From: Dictyoglomus sp.
GTDB lineage: Bacteria > Dictyoglomota > Dictyoglomia > Dictyoglomales > Dictyoglomaceae
DNA: 64,000 nucleotides
Reading direction: 5' to 3'
NCBI GenBank assembly: GCA_025060475.1
Contig: JANXBZ010000008.1
Span: 1 to 64,000, forward strand
The translations under genes and the position numbers were made by a program. Shown piece after piece: positions 55,753 through 64,000 of the stretch (within the stretch, counting starts at the first letter, position 1; the number at the start of each line of letters is the position of its first letter). Below the pieces are notes generated by a model. It made no database searches, had not been told where the DNA came from, and worked only from the letters and a program-made list of their open reading frames with translations.

Positions 55753-56464
55753 AATTTACGGAAGAAATACTGTTCTTGAAGCATTAAGGGGAAACATAAG
55801 TATTAACAAAATTTTTATTTACAAAAACATTCATAAAGATAAAAAAATTTTTGATATTTTAAATTTAGCAAGAGAAAAAGGAATTCCTGTTCAATATGTA
55901 GAAAAGGAATGGCTCAATCGAGAGAGCAATGGTAAATCTCAGGGAATTTTAGCTTATATTTCTCCAATAAAATATTATACCTGGGATGATATTTTAAAAT
56001 CTTTAAACCTTTCAAAAGATTTCATTGTAGTTTTAGATCATGTTCAAGATCCTCAAAATTTAGGTTCAGCTATAAGAACATCAGAGTTTGGAGGGGCAAA
56101 AGCTCTTGTTATACCAAAAACAAGATCTGCTCAAATCTCTTCTGTAGTTTTTAAAGCATCCTCTGGAGCCTTAAGCTATTTACCTATAGTAAGGGTTTCT
56201 AATATCTCTCAGTTTCTTAAAAACTTAAAAGAACAAGGATGGTTTGTTGTCGGTGCTGATTTAGATACTGACTTGTTATATAATGAAATAAAATATAAAT
56301 TTCCTTTGGCTCTAGTTATTGGAAGCGAAGGAGAGGGATTACATAGAGTAGTGAAACGAGAGTGTGATATATTAGTTAAGATTCCCAAATTTGGAAAAAT
56401 AGATTCTCTTAATTTGTCTGTTGCTTTAGGGATATTAATTTATAAGATAAGGGAAAATCTATGA
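55742..56464 (+). CDS. rlmB: TrmH/SpoU-family rRNA 2'-O-methyltransferase
   Basis: A 240-residue RlmB-type methyltransferase. The N-terminal substrate-binding domain starts YGRNTVLEALRGN. The knotted SPOUT domain carries LDHVQDPQNLGSAIRTSEF (motif 1), VIGSEGEGLHRVV (motif 2) and DSLNLSVALGILIY (motif 3). In E. coli RlmB methylates G2251 of 23S rRNA; here the exact target is inferred. It overlaps ispF by 11 bases and the recombinase by 4. Confidence 0.94.
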   Translation: MQDKIYGRNTVLEALRGNISINKIFIYKNIHKDKKIFDILNLAREKGIPVQYVEKEWLNRESNGKSQGILAYISPIKYYTWDDILKSLNLSKDFIVVLDHVQDPQNLGSAIRTSEFGGAKALVIPKTRSAQISSVVFKASSGALSYLPIVRVSNISQFLKNLKEQGWFVVGADLDTDLLYNEIKYKFPLALVIGSEGEGLHRVVKRECDILVKIPKFGKIDSLNLSVALGILIYKIRENL

Positions 56465-57351
56465 GAGAAATATTAGAAGATTTTCTATTCTATTTAAAAT
56501 ATGAGAGAAGTTTATCTTTAAACTCATTTATATCTTATAAAAAGGACATTTCTGACTTTATTGAATTTCTTGAAAGAAACAATATTAAGCTTGAAGACTT
56601 TAATAGAAAAATATGGCAAGATTATTTAGAAAATTTATATTCTAAATATAATCCAAAATCCATTTCTCGAAAAATCTCTGCAATTAGAACCTTTTTTAAA
56701 TTTTTAACACGAGAAGAATACATAAAAAAGAATTATGCAAATCTTATTACTTTACCAAGAATACCTCAGTATCTACCTTCTTTCTTAGAAGAAAATGAAG
56801 TTTTGAATTTTTTAAGTCTTCCTGATCCTACAACGCCGTTAGGTAGAAGAAACCAGGCAATATTGGAAGTGTTATATGCAGGAGGTTTTAGAGTATCAGA
56901 ACTTGTGAATCTAAATTTAGAAGATATAGATTTAAAAAAAGGCCTAATTAAGTGTTTAGGAAAAGGAGATAAAGAAAGGATTGTTCCCATTGGTGACTAT
57001 GCAAGGGAAAGCTTAGAGAAATATTTATGCATAAGGATGTATTTTAAACCTAAAGAAGATGAAAAAGCATTGTTTTTAAATAAATTAGGTAAAAGAATAA
57101 GTAGGCAAGGAGTATGGTTAATCATTAAAAAATATGAAAAAATTTTAAATCTTCCTAAAAAAGTTTCTCCTCATACTTTTAGACATAGTTTTGCAACTCA
57201 TCTTCTGTCTAATGGAGCGGATATAAGAATTGTTCAAGAACTTTTAGGTCATTCCAATATCTCTACCACACAAATTTATACTCACATAACATCAAATAGA
57301 TTGCATGAAGTTTATAAAAAATTTCATCCATTATCCAGGAGAACGAAATGA
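56461..57351 (+). CDS. xerD: XerC/XerD-type tyrosine recombinase
   Basis: A 296-residue recombinase with the Xer size and layout. The N-terminal SAM-like domain precedes the catalytic domain with R in [12 protein letters not shown] in [11 protein letters not shown]-x-x-R in [13 protein letters not shown] in LLGHSNIS and nucleophile Tyr in TTQIYTHI. The core is complete. It should act on dif for chromosome dimer resolution. No phage or integron genes are near, so a mobile integrase is unlikely. XerC versus XerD cannot be told. Confidence 0.87.
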   Translation: MREILEDFLFYLKYERSLSLNSFISYKKDISDFIEFLERNNIKLEDFNRKIWQDYLENLYSKYNPKSISRKISAIRTFFKFLTREEYIKKNYANLITLPRIPQYLPSFLEENEVLNFLSLPDPTTPLGRRNQAILEVLYAGGFRVSELVNLNLEDIDLKKGLIKCLGKGDKERIVPIGDYARESLEKYLCIRMYFKPKEDEKALFLNKLGKRISRQGVWLIIKKYEKILNLPKKVSPHTFRHSFATHLLSNGADIRIVQELLGHSNISTTQIYTHITSNRLHEVYKKFHPLSRRTK

Positions 57352-58517
57352 AAAGGGTTATTCTAATAATATTAGATGGGGTAGGAATAGGAGAACTTCC
57401 TGATGCTTACAAGTATAATGATCAAGGAAGTAATACATTGGCAAATATTGCAAGTGTAATAGGGGGATTAAGTCTTCCAAATTTAGAGAGACTTGGTCTT
57501 TCAAATATCCATCCTATTCTTGGAATTAAGCCTCAAGAAAAGCCTCTTTCTTATTTTGGAAAGATGGCAGAAAAGTCTCCAGGGAAGGATACCACTACAG
57601 GTCACTGGGAAATTGCAGGTTTAATTCTAGATAAACCTTTTCCCACATATCCTAATGGTTTTCCAAAGGAAATTATAGAGAAATTTGAAAGAGAAATTGG
57701 AAGAAAAATTTTAGGAAATTATAAGGCTTCAGGAACCGAAATTATAGAAAGCTTAGGTGAAGAGCATATGAAAACTGGCTACCCAATAGTTTATACTTCT
57801 GCAGATAGCGTTTTTCAAATAGCAGCTCATGAAGATATTATTCCTATTGAAGAACTTTACAGAATGTGTGAAATTGCAAGGAATATATTACAAGGAGAAC
57901 ATGGAGTAGCAAGAGTAATAGCGAGACCATTTTTAGGAAAAAAAGGAAATTTTTATAGAACTCCAAGAAGAAGAGACTTTTCTTTACCACCTCCCAGAAA
58001 AACATTATTGGACTACTTAAAGGAAAAGGGAAAAGATGTTATTGGAATTGGGAAGATTGAAGATATTTTCGCAGGAAGAGGACTTACGTTAAGTCTACAT
58101 AGTGATAATAATAAGGAAGGAATGGAGAATATTATAAAAGCTATGAAGATTTTAAAAGAAGGAATGATATTTGCAAATCTTGTTGATTTTGATATGGTTT
58201 ATGGTCATAGAAATAATATAGAGGGATTTGCTAAAGCACTGGAAGAATTTGATGGATTTCTTCCACAAATAATGTCATTATTAAAAGATGAAGACATGTT
58301 AATAATTACTGCAGATCATGGATGTGATCCAACTACGGAAAGTACTGACCATTCTCGGGAATATGTACCTTTGTTAATATATTCTCCAGGTTTTTTAAAA
58401 TCGGGTTTCTTAGGGATACAGTCTTCTTTTTCAAATCTCGGAAAGACTATTGCGGATTATTTCAAAATAGAGGAAAATGAATTAGATGGAGAAAGTTTTC
58501 TAAAAGAGTTAATATGA
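57348..58517 (+). CDS. deoB: Phosphopentomutase
   Basis: A 389-residue alkaline-phosphatase-superfamily mutase of the usual length. The metal-binding N-terminus is [17 protein letters not shown], the catalytic Thr segment [11 protein letters not shown] is near 80-90, and the C-terminal ligands lie in [20 protein letters not shown]. It interconverts (deoxy)ribose 1- and 5-phosphates, linking nucleoside phosphorolysis to the pentose pathway. It overlaps the recombinase by 4 bases and precedes the phosphorylase that supplies its substrate. Confidence 0.96.
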   Translation: MKRVILIILDGVGIGELPDAYKYNDQGSNTLANIASVIGGLSLPNLERLGLSNIHPILGIKPQEKPLSYFGKMAEKSPGKDTTTGHWEIAGLILDKPFPTYPNGFPKEIIEKFEREIGRKILGNYKASGTEIIESLGEEHMKTGYPIVYTSADSVFQIAAHEDIIPIEELYRMCEIARNILQGEHGVARVIARPFLGKKGNFYRTPRRRDFSLPPPRKTLLDYLKEKGKDVIGIGKIEDIFAGRGLTLSLHSDNNKEGMENIIKAMKILKEGMIFANLVDFDMVYGHRNNIEGFAKALEEFDGFLPQIMSLLKDEDMLIITADHGCDPTTESTDHSREYVPLLIYSPGFLKSGFLGIQSSFSNLGKTIADYFKIEENELDGESFLKELI

Positions 58518-58527
58518 GGGTAAGGTT

Positions 58528-59829
58528 ATGAGAATGGTGGATATCATAATAAAAAAGAGAAATGGAGAAAAATTAAGTAGAGAAGAGATCGAATTTGTTG
58601 TTGATAAATATCTAAAAAATGAAATTCCAGACTATCAGATGTCTGCACTTCTTATGGCGATATATTTTAAGGGAATGGATGAAGAGGAAACATCGGTCCT
58701 TACAGAGATTATGGCAAATAGTGGTAAAATTATTGATCTAACAGAAATCCCTGGAATAAAAATAGATAAACATAGTACTGGAGGAGTTGGTGACAAAACG
58801 ACTTTAGTATTTGCTCCTTTAATAGCCTCATATGGGTTTCCTATAGCAAAGATGTCAGGAAGGAGTCTAGGTCATACTGGAGGAACAATAGATAAATTGG
58901 AATCTATTCCTGGTTTTAGAACAAATTTAACTCTTAAAGAATTAATTAATCAGGTAAAGAAAATTGGAATATCTATTGTGGGACAGACAGAAAATTTGGT
59001 TCCTGCGGACAAAAAGATATATGCTTTAAGAGATGTAACTGGAACTGTAGATTCTATACCTTTAATTGCTAGTAGTATTATGAGTAAAAAAATTGCAGGA
59101 GGTTCTGATATTATAGTATTAGATGTAAAGGTTGGAAGGGGAGCTTTCATAGATTCTATTGATAAAGCAGAAGATTTAGCGTTATTAATGGTAAAAATTG
59201 GTAAAAGATTAAACAAGAAAATCTCTGCGGTAATATCTGATATGAATGAACCTTTAGGAAATGCTGTAGGAAATTCTTTGGAAGTAATAGAAGCTATAGA
59301 AACTTTAAAAGGAAAAGGACCTTCTGATTTAAAAGAGCTAGTTATTAATCTTGGAATTCAAGTAGTTTTATTATCAGGTAAAGAAAAAGATGAAGAAAAA
59401 ATTAGAAGAGATTTAGAGAAATTACTGAATGAAGGTCTTGCCTTAAAAAAATTTAGAGAGTTAATAAGGGCTCAAGGAGGAAATGATGAAGTTATTGACA
59501 ATTATAAATTGTTTCCCCAAGCAAAGATTCAAAAAGAGATTTTTTCTAGGGAAGAAGGGTATATAACTAAGATGGATGCATATCTCATTGCAAAGAGTGT
59601 TATCCTTTTAGGAGCAGGAAGAGATAAAAAAGAAGATATAGTTGATCTTTCTGTTGGAATAAAGTTACATAAAAAGCTAGGAGATAAAGTTTATAAGAAT
59701 GAGCCTATTGTTACTTTCTTTGCCAATGATCCTTCGAAATTAGCTTTGGCACAGGAAGTTTTTAAAGAAGCATATGAGATTGGAGAAGAAAAAATTAATA
59801 AAAAACTAATTTTAAAGGTTATAAAATAG
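58528..59829 (+). CDS. pdp: Pyrimidine-nucleoside phosphorylase
   Basis: A 433-residue nucleoside phosphorylase. DKHSTGGVGDKTTLVFAPL is the phosphate-binding hallmark, and the family segment GRSLGHTGGTIDKLESIPG follows. The C-terminal Asn-rich DPSKLALAQEVFKEAY fits. It splits uridine or thymidine to the base plus sugar 1-phosphate, which the mutase just upstream then uses. The gene lies 10 bases after deoB. The choice between PDP and DeoA cannot be settled by eye. Confidence 0.93.
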   Translation: MRMVDIIIKKRNGEKLSREEIEFVVDKYLKNEIPDYQMSALLMAIYFKGMDEEETSVLTEIMANSGKIIDLTEIPGIKIDKHSTGGVGDKTTLVFAPLIASYGFPIAKMSGRSLGHTGGTIDKLESIPGFRTNLTLKELINQVKKIGISIVGQTENLVPADKKIYALRDVTGTVDSIPLIASSIMSKKIAGGSDIIVLDVKVGRGAFIDSIDKAEDLALLMVKIGKRLNKKISAVISDMNEPLGNAVGNSLEVIEAIETLKGKGPSDLKELVINLGIQVVLLSGKEKDEEKIRRDLEKLLNEGLALKKFRELIRAQGGNDEVIDNYKLFPQAKIQKEIFSREEGYITKMDAYLIAKSVILLGAGRDKKEDIVDLSVGIKLHKKLGDKVYKNEPIVTFFANDPSKLALAQEVFKEAYEIGEEKINKKLILKVIK

Positions 59830-59839
59830 GAGGAAATTT

Positions 59840-60445
59840 ATGATTTTTAGTATTGGCAGTTTTCAAGAGTTTATATGGAGATTAATGGCAATATTATTCG
59901 CAATTACAATTCATGAATTCTCTCATGGAAAGGTTGCGGAATGGGAGGGAGATCCGACTCCTCGTCTTTATGGTCGATTAACATTAAATCCTTTTGCTCA
60001 TATTGATCTTATAGGATTTTTAATGTTGATTCTTTTTAGATTTGGATGGGCCAAACCTGTTCCTGTAAACTTTTATAATCTGCGAAGAGGGAAAAAAAGT
60101 GTAATATTGGTTTCTTTGGCAGGTCCATTATCAAATATAATCTCTGCTTTTTTGTTAAGTATTCTTTTGAGAATTGATTTAAATCTTCCTACGAACCTCA
60201 TAAATTTTGTTATAGAGATGGCTATTTTAAATTTATATCTTGGAATTTTCAATCTCATTCCTATTCCTCCTCTAGATGGTTCTCATATTCTGGAATCTCT
60301 ACTTCCTTATTCCTATAGACATTATTTTGACTTCTTAAGCACTTATGGCTTCTTTATCTTAATTATTTTGATTTCTACAGGAATTCTTTTAAAAATAATT
60401 TACCCTATTTTATATTTTTTTGTTTATCTTTTAGGGCTTTTTTAA
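59840..60445 (+). CDS. M50-family membrane metalloprotease
   Basis: A 201-residue site-2-type protease with six helices. The active-site HEFSH in AITIHEFSHGKVAEWEG and the third ligand in FNLIPIPPLDGSHI are intact. RYGRLTLNPFAHIDLIG-like text matches the YwhC/RseP-like small group without a PDZ domain. It is encoded after pdp and cannot be linked to a substrate, but the ECF anti-sigma factor at 11720 is a natural candidate. Two other genes in the window lie on quite different operons, so that is inference only. Confidence 0.92.
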   Translation: MIFSIGSFQEFIWRLMAILFAITIHEFSHGKVAEWEGDPTPRLYGRLTLNPFAHIDLIGFLMLILFRFGWAKPVPVNFYNLRRGKKSVILVSLAGPLSNIISAFLLSILLRIDLNLPTNLINFVIEMAILNLYLGIFNLIPIPPLDGSHILESLLPYSYRHYFDFLSTYGFFILIILISTGILLKIIYPILYFFVYLLGLF

Positions 60446-60451
60446 TATAAT
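60446..60451 (+). promoter_or_regulatory. Possible -10 element before trpS
   Basis: A perfect TATAAT lies 43 bases upstream of trpS in the widest gap (49 bases) on this side. The -35 (TTTATC at 60423-60428) is weak. Confidence 0.35.
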
Positions 60452-60494
60452 CTTATTGAAAAAAAAATCCCATCTTATATGGAGGAGATTTTAA

Positions 60495-61487
60495 ATGAAA
60501 ATAGGAAGAATTCTTTCAGGCATGAGACCAACAGGAAAACTACACTTAGGTCATAGATTAGGAGTTTTAGAAAATTGGGTAAAATTACAAGATTCCTATG
60601 AATGTTTTTTTGAAATAGCAGATTGGCATGCGCTTACTACTCATTATAGAGAAACAGATACTTTAAAAGATAATATATTCCAAATGGTTTGTGACTGGTT
60701 ATCGGTGGGTATTGATCCAAATAAAAGTGTAATTTTTAGACAGTCAGACATTACGGAACATAGTGAGCTTTTTATCTTATTTTCCATGTTTGTTCCATTG
60801 CCTTGGCTTGAGAGAAATCCAACTTATAAGGAACAATTAAGAGAATTAGAGGGAAGAGATCTTTTTACGTATGGATTTCTAGGATATCCTGTTCTTCAGG
60901 CAGCAGATATTCTTATATATAGAGCGGATACTGTTCCCGTAGGTGAAGATCAACTGCCCCATTTGGAACTTACTAGAGAAATAGCTCGTAGATTTAACTA
61001 TTTTTATAAACCTATATTTCCTGAACCTCAAGCAAAACTTTCAGATATACCAGCATTAATAGGAACTGATGGAAGGAGGATGCATAAAAGTTATGGTAAT
61101 ACAATACCTCTTGATGTTGACGAGGATGGGTTAAGAAATATTGTAAAAAATATGGTGACTGATCCTGCAAGGATAAGAAGAAGTGATCCAGGACATCCTG
61201 AAGTTTGTCCTGTATTTGCATATCATAAAATATTTAATATTGAAGAATGTGATTTTATATATAATGCATGTAGAACAGCAGAAATAGGTTGTGTAGATTG
61301 TAAAATGAAACTCTTTGTAAAATTGAATGAATTTTTAAGCCCTGCTCGAGAAAAAAGAAAATACTATGTAGAACATCCAAAAGAAGTGTGGGATATTGTT
61401 TACGAAGGTAATAAAAAAGCAAAGGAAGAAGCTCAAAAAACTATGGATTTAGTTAGAGAGGCAATGGGGATAAAGATTTGGAAATAG
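60495..61487 (+). CDS. trpS: Tryptophanyl-tRNA synthetase with Fe-S-type cysteine motif
   Basis: A 330-residue class I synthetase. The HIGH-like motif is in GMRPTGKLHLGHRLG. The KMSKS motif is RMHKS (residues 195-199), a substitution at the second position. Cysteines at 238, 252, 259, 266 and 269 include C-x20-C-x6-C-x2-C, close to the C-x22-C-x6-C-x2-C that binds a [4Fe-4S] cluster in Thermotoga maritima TrpRS. The cluster there stabilises anticodon binding. GGAGGAG is the ribosome-binding site. Confidence 0.95.
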   Translation: MKIGRILSGMRPTGKLHLGHRLGVLENWVKLQDSYECFFEIADWHALTTHYRETDTLKDNIFQMVCDWLSVGIDPNKSVIFRQSDITEHSELFILFSMFVPLPWLERNPTYKEQLRELEGRDLFTYGFLGYPVLQAADILIYRADTVPVGEDQLPHLELTREIARRFNYFYKPIFPEPQAKLSDIPALIGTDGRRMHKSYGNTIPLDVDEDGLRNIVKNMVTDPARIRRSDPGHPEVCPVFAYHKIFNIEECDFIYNACRTAEIGCVDCKMKLFVKLNEFLSPAREKRKYYVEHPKEVWDIVYEGNKKAKEEAQKTMDLVREAMGIKIWK

Positions 61488-62131
61488 TGTATAATCCTTT
61501 CTATATATTAAAAGAGATTATTAGTGAAGAGATTAATCCAAAAGGCTTTCCATTGAAAAGAATTATTGAACAATATCAAAGTTTAGATAAAGAAAGATGG
61601 AAAGATTTAGATCTTACTACCTATTTTTTGGATGTAATTATAGAAGTTTTAGAGATTAAAATAAAAACTCTTTTCCCTCAAGAAAAAAAAGAGAGAGAAA
61701 AAACAGAAAAAAATATTTTAGTTAATGAAAGTAAATGGAAAAAAGTTAGAAAATATTTAGAAGAAAAAGAAGAGAAAGGAATAAGGGTTTTTTTTAGAGA
61801 GAAAAATAATGAGATTTTTTTAGATGAAAAGGAAAAAATAAATATAACACAAATTTATTTAATTTGGTTAAAATCTAAAGAAAATAAGATTAATACTATT
61901 GATTTTCCAAGAGAAATATATAAGATTGAAGATAAGATGGAAGATATATTAAAGAAAACTAAAAATAAAATTCCTTTTTCAGAAATTGTGAGAGGGTTAT
62001 CCAAAATAGAAATAATATATTATTTTCTTGCTTTATGTGAATTAATAAAACAAGGAAAGATTAAAGTTTATCAGAAGGATTTTTATGATGAAATTATTCT
62101 AGAAAGGAATTTTGATTATGCGAGAGTATAA
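61478..62131 (+). CDS. scpA: Segregation and condensation protein ScpA
   Basis: A 217-residue kleisin. The N-terminal helical domain that binds SMC and the C-terminal winged helix (FSEIVRGLSKIEIIYYFLALCELIKQG) are present, and the middle is charged. The gene starts at TTG 61478, inside trpS (10 bases overlap). Together with ScpB it closes the SMC ring. The sequence is shorter than most ScpA (240-270), but the C-terminal 'iv..FlalLeL.k.g' motif is clear. Confidence 0.87.
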   Translation: MEIVYNPFYILKEIISEEINPKGFPLKRIIEQYQSLDKERWKDLDLTTYFLDVIIEVLEIKIKTLFPQEKKEREKTEKNILVNESKWKKVRKYLEEKEEKGIRVFFREKNNEIFLDEKEKINITQIYLIWLKSKENKINTIDFPREIYKIEDKMEDILKKTKNKIPFSEIVRGLSKIEIIYYFLALCELIKQGKIKVYQKDFYDEIILERNFDYARV

Positions 62132-62624
62132 GAATTTCTTGAAAAAACAAATAGAAGGCTTACTCTTTATTTCTAATAAACCTATAAGTTCTTCTGAGTT
62201 AGCAAAATTTCTAAAAATAGACGAAAAAGAAATATTAGAAATATTGGAAGAATTAAAAGAAGATTATAAAGACAGGGGAATAAATTTATACAAAATAAAT
62301 GGAAAATATGAATTTGGAACATCTCCTGATATTTCGAGTATTTTAGCGAAATTTCTAAAGGAAAAAAGAGAAAGACTAAGCAAACCTGCTCTTGAAACCT
62401 TAGCAATTATTGCATATCATCAACCTATAACAAAAGGGGAGATAGATATATTAAGGGGTACAAAAAGTGATGGAGTTATTTATAATTTATTAGAAAAAGG
62501 ACTAATTAAAATTGTTGGAAAAAAAAATATTCCTGGGAAACCATTCCTTTATGCTGTTTCTGAGAAATTTTATAAATATTTTTTAATTGAAGAGGAAAAA
62601 AATTTAAAAGAAATTGAGGATTAA
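62118..62624 (+). CDS. scpB: Segregation and condensation protein ScpB
   Basis: About 168 residues with two winged helices. Family segments include LLFISNKPISSSELAKFLKI, TLAIIAYHQPITKGEIDILRG (the ScpB signature) and VIYNLLEKGLIKIVGK. ATG 62118 is preferred over TTG 62112 because AAAGGA lies nine bases upstream. It overlaps scpA by 14 bases, and the pair would be translated together. Confidence 0.94.
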   Translation: MREYKNFLKKQIEGLLFISNKPISSSELAKFLKIDEKEILEILEELKEDYKDRGINLYKINGKYEFGTSPDISSILAKFLKEKRERLSKPALETLAIIAYHQPITKGEIDILRGTKSDGVIYNLLEKGLIKIVGKKNIPGKPFLYAVSEKFYKYFLIEEEKNLKEIED

Positions 62625-63326
62625 ATGACAACTCTTGGAGAATTACTTAGAAAAGAGAGAGAATCTCAAGGCAAAGATTTAAGACAAATTGCCCTGGAGT
62701 TAAAAATCTCTTCTCGATATTTAGAAGCTTTAGAAAAGGATAAATTTGATGAGGTTAATCTTGCAGATATCTATAAAAAGGGAATAATCAAAAAGTATTC
62801 TAGGTATCTAAATATCGATGAAAAACTTGCTCTTGATTTGTATGAACAACAATACGAGAAACCTATTTTGGAAGAAAATAAAAAAGAAGAAAAAAAAGAA
62901 CAAACTTTTATCTTTTTTATCTATATAATCGTAGGAATTATTATTCTTACCTCTATCTACATTGTTCATAGAAGTACTTCAAACCTAAAACTTTCTTCTA
63001 CCCCTCATACATATACCTATCCTACCTTTACAGAAATTATAAAAGAAAGTCATACTCCAACTATAGTTTCTGAAATTTCTAAAGAAAAACAGAAATTAAG
63101 TCATAATATAAAACTCGTTGCTCATGATAGAACGTGGTTAAGAGTATTTTATGACAATAATATTGTCTTTGAAGGAATATTATTAAAGGGAGACGTGAAG
63201 ATTTTTACCTATTCTTATCTTGATCTTCATATAGGAAATGCAGGAGGAATAGAAATCTTTTATGATGATAAAAGTTTGGGAATATTGGGCAAGAAAGGAG
63301 AGGTAATAATTAAAAGAGTACCATGA
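62625..63326 (+). CDS. RodZ-like cell-shape protein
   Basis: A 233-residue, single-pass protein. The N-terminal HTH_25 helix-turn-helix (LRKERESQGKDLRQIALELK) is about 70 residues, one membrane helix lies at about 100-118, and the C-terminal domain (160-233) looks like DUF4115 with RTWLRVFYDNNIVFEG. This is the RodZ layout, which couples MreB to the cell wall; no MreB gene is in the window. It starts on the base after the scpB stop and shares an ATGA overlap with rimO. Confidence 0.85.
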   Translation: MTTLGELLRKERESQGKDLRQIALELKISSRYLEALEKDKFDEVNLADIYKKGIIKKYSRYLNIDEKLALDLYEQQYEKPILEENKKEEKKEQTFIFFIYIIVGIIILTSIYIVHRSTSNLKLSSTPHTYTYPTFTEIIKESHTPTIVSEISKEKQKLSHNIKLVAHDRTWLRVFYDNNIVFEGILLKGDVKIFTYSYLDLHIGNAGGIEIFYDDKSLGILGKKGEVIIKRVP

Positions 63327-64000
63327 AGAAAGCACGAATTATATCTTTAGGATGTGCCAAAAATTTAGTAGATACTGAGATATTAATGGGAATGTTAAAA
63401 GAAAAGAATTACGATTTTACACCTTACGAGGAAGATGCAGATTTGATTCTTATAAATACCTGTGCTTTTATATCTCCAGCTTTAAAGGAAACAGAGGAAA
63501 ACATTTTAGGACTTAAAAAATATAAGACATTAGGGAAAAAAATAATAGTATGTGGATGTTATGTAGAAAGATTTAAAGATAAATTAAAGGAAAAATTTCC
63601 CTTTGTAGATCTTTTTATTGGGCCTGGAGAATATCAAAATTTTTCCCTTTATCTTGAAAATTCAGATTCTCAAAATATATTTTCAAGTTTTGCCTCGAAT
63701 TTTCTGTATACTGCTGATTATAAAAGATTTCACATAACTCCTAGACATTGGACCTATGTAAAAATTTCTGAGGGATGTAATAATCTTTGTAATTATTGTA
63801 CAATCCCTTATATTCGAGGTCCCTTAAGAAGCAGACCCATTGAAGATATAAAAAAAGAGGTAAAAGTTTTAATAAATAATGGAGTAAGAGAAATAAATTT
63901 AATTGCTCAGGATACTACAAGATATGGAGAAGATATCTATGGGAGACCATTCCTTTTGAATCTCTTGAAAACCTTGGATGATATTCCTGGAGATTTTATG
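63323..64000 (+). CDS. rimO: Ribosomal protein S12 methylthiotransferase RimO (partial)
   Basis: The first 226 residues are in the window and the gene runs off the right edge. KKARIISLGCAKNLVDTEIL is the standard start, with cluster Cys in LGC, NTC and VCGC, and the radical-SAM motif CNNLCNYC near 160-167. RimO adds a methylthio group to Asp of ribosomal protein S12. VDTE and SLGC rather than 'TyGCQ' separate it from MiaB. ATG 63323 overlaps the rodZ-like stop (ATGA). Confidence 0.95.
   Translation, partial: MKKARIISLGCAKNLVDTEILMGMLKEKNYDFTPYEEDADLILINTCAFISPALKETEENILGLKKYKTLGKKIIVCGCYVERFKDKLKEKFPFVDLFIGPGEYQNFSLYLENSDSQNIFSSFASNFLYTADYKRFHITPRHWTYVKISEGCNNLCNYCTIPYIRGPLRSRPIEDIKKEVKVLINNGVREINLIAQDTTRYGEDIYGRPFLLNLLKTLDDIPGDFM

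Noticed and set aside
56461-57351. Tyrosine recombinase as a sign of a mobile element
   Set aside because: Size, order and lack of attachment-site repeats or phage genes fit housekeeping XerC/D.
60446-60494. T-box leader before trpS
   Set aside because: The 49-base gap is far too short and has no specifier-loop or terminator.

Overview
The window is AT-rich bacterial chromosome with very tight gene packing, and every line of evidence points to a thermophilic anaerobe of a deep-branching lineage. Dictyoglomus (Dictyoglomota) is my best guess. The hints are: a nine-gene V/A-type ATPase instead of an F-type one, a tryptophanyl-tRNA synthetase with a Thermotoga-like Fe-S cysteine pattern, a DHH-CBS-CCA nucleotidyltransferase fusion, heavy use of AGA/ATA codons, and gene orders otherwise best known from Firmicutes. 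The species assignment is inference from gene content; no 16S or marker comparison was possible.

Layout. (1) 1-6287: a type IV pilus / type II secretion-like locus. A plus-strand operon (a Pro-Glu-tailed protein entering from the left, a PilX-like protein, a fused PilM-PilN, PilO, PilP) converges on a minus-strand operon of prepilin-like proteins. (2) 6394-6468: tRNA-Ala(CGC). (3) 6586-10330: a MacAB-TolC-type efflux operon in which only the ATPase is intact; the TolC, MacA and MacB genes are wrecked by frameshifts, stops and deletions. (4) 10414-13122: an envelope-stress module (Spy-like protein, ECF sigma factor, zinc anti-sigma factor, RseB/MucB-like protein). (5) 13031-15711 minus: bifunctional nuclease, purH and a MagIII-like DNA glycosylase; then an EamA transporter (+). 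(6) 16642-20817 minus: ribosomal proteins L21 and L27, ObgE, NadD and DegV, then an FMN riboswitch with terminator controlling a RibU-type riboflavin transporter. (7) 21024-30642 plus: L28, the V/A-ATPase operon in Thermus/Enterococcus order, and alanine racemase. (8) 30626-43881 minus: a 13-gene run headed by argS and ending in the CCA fusion. (9) 44001-64000 plus: uvrC, then pdxST, mcsAB, clpC, radA, disA, PIN-TRAM, ispDF, rlmB, xer, deoB, pdp, an M50 protease, trpS, scpAB, rodZ-like, and rimO leaving at the right edge.

How the genes work together. Several Firmicutes-style neighbourhoods are preserved (mcsAB-clpC-radA-disA-PIN-ispDF; 3D-domain protein-ksgA-ispE; L21-L27-obg-nadD), but ctsR is missing and pdxST sits in its place. 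Four convergent gene pairs all overlap at their 3' ends and lack visible terminators. The most interesting signals are an McsB arginine kinase whose active site looks degraded, a DisA with RHA in place of the RHR motif, a proteolipid ring with a complete Na+-binding signature, the decaying efflux operon, and an apparently self-controlled ECF envelope-stress operon. I found no CRISPR array, transposase, prophage or entirely unknown multi-gene system.
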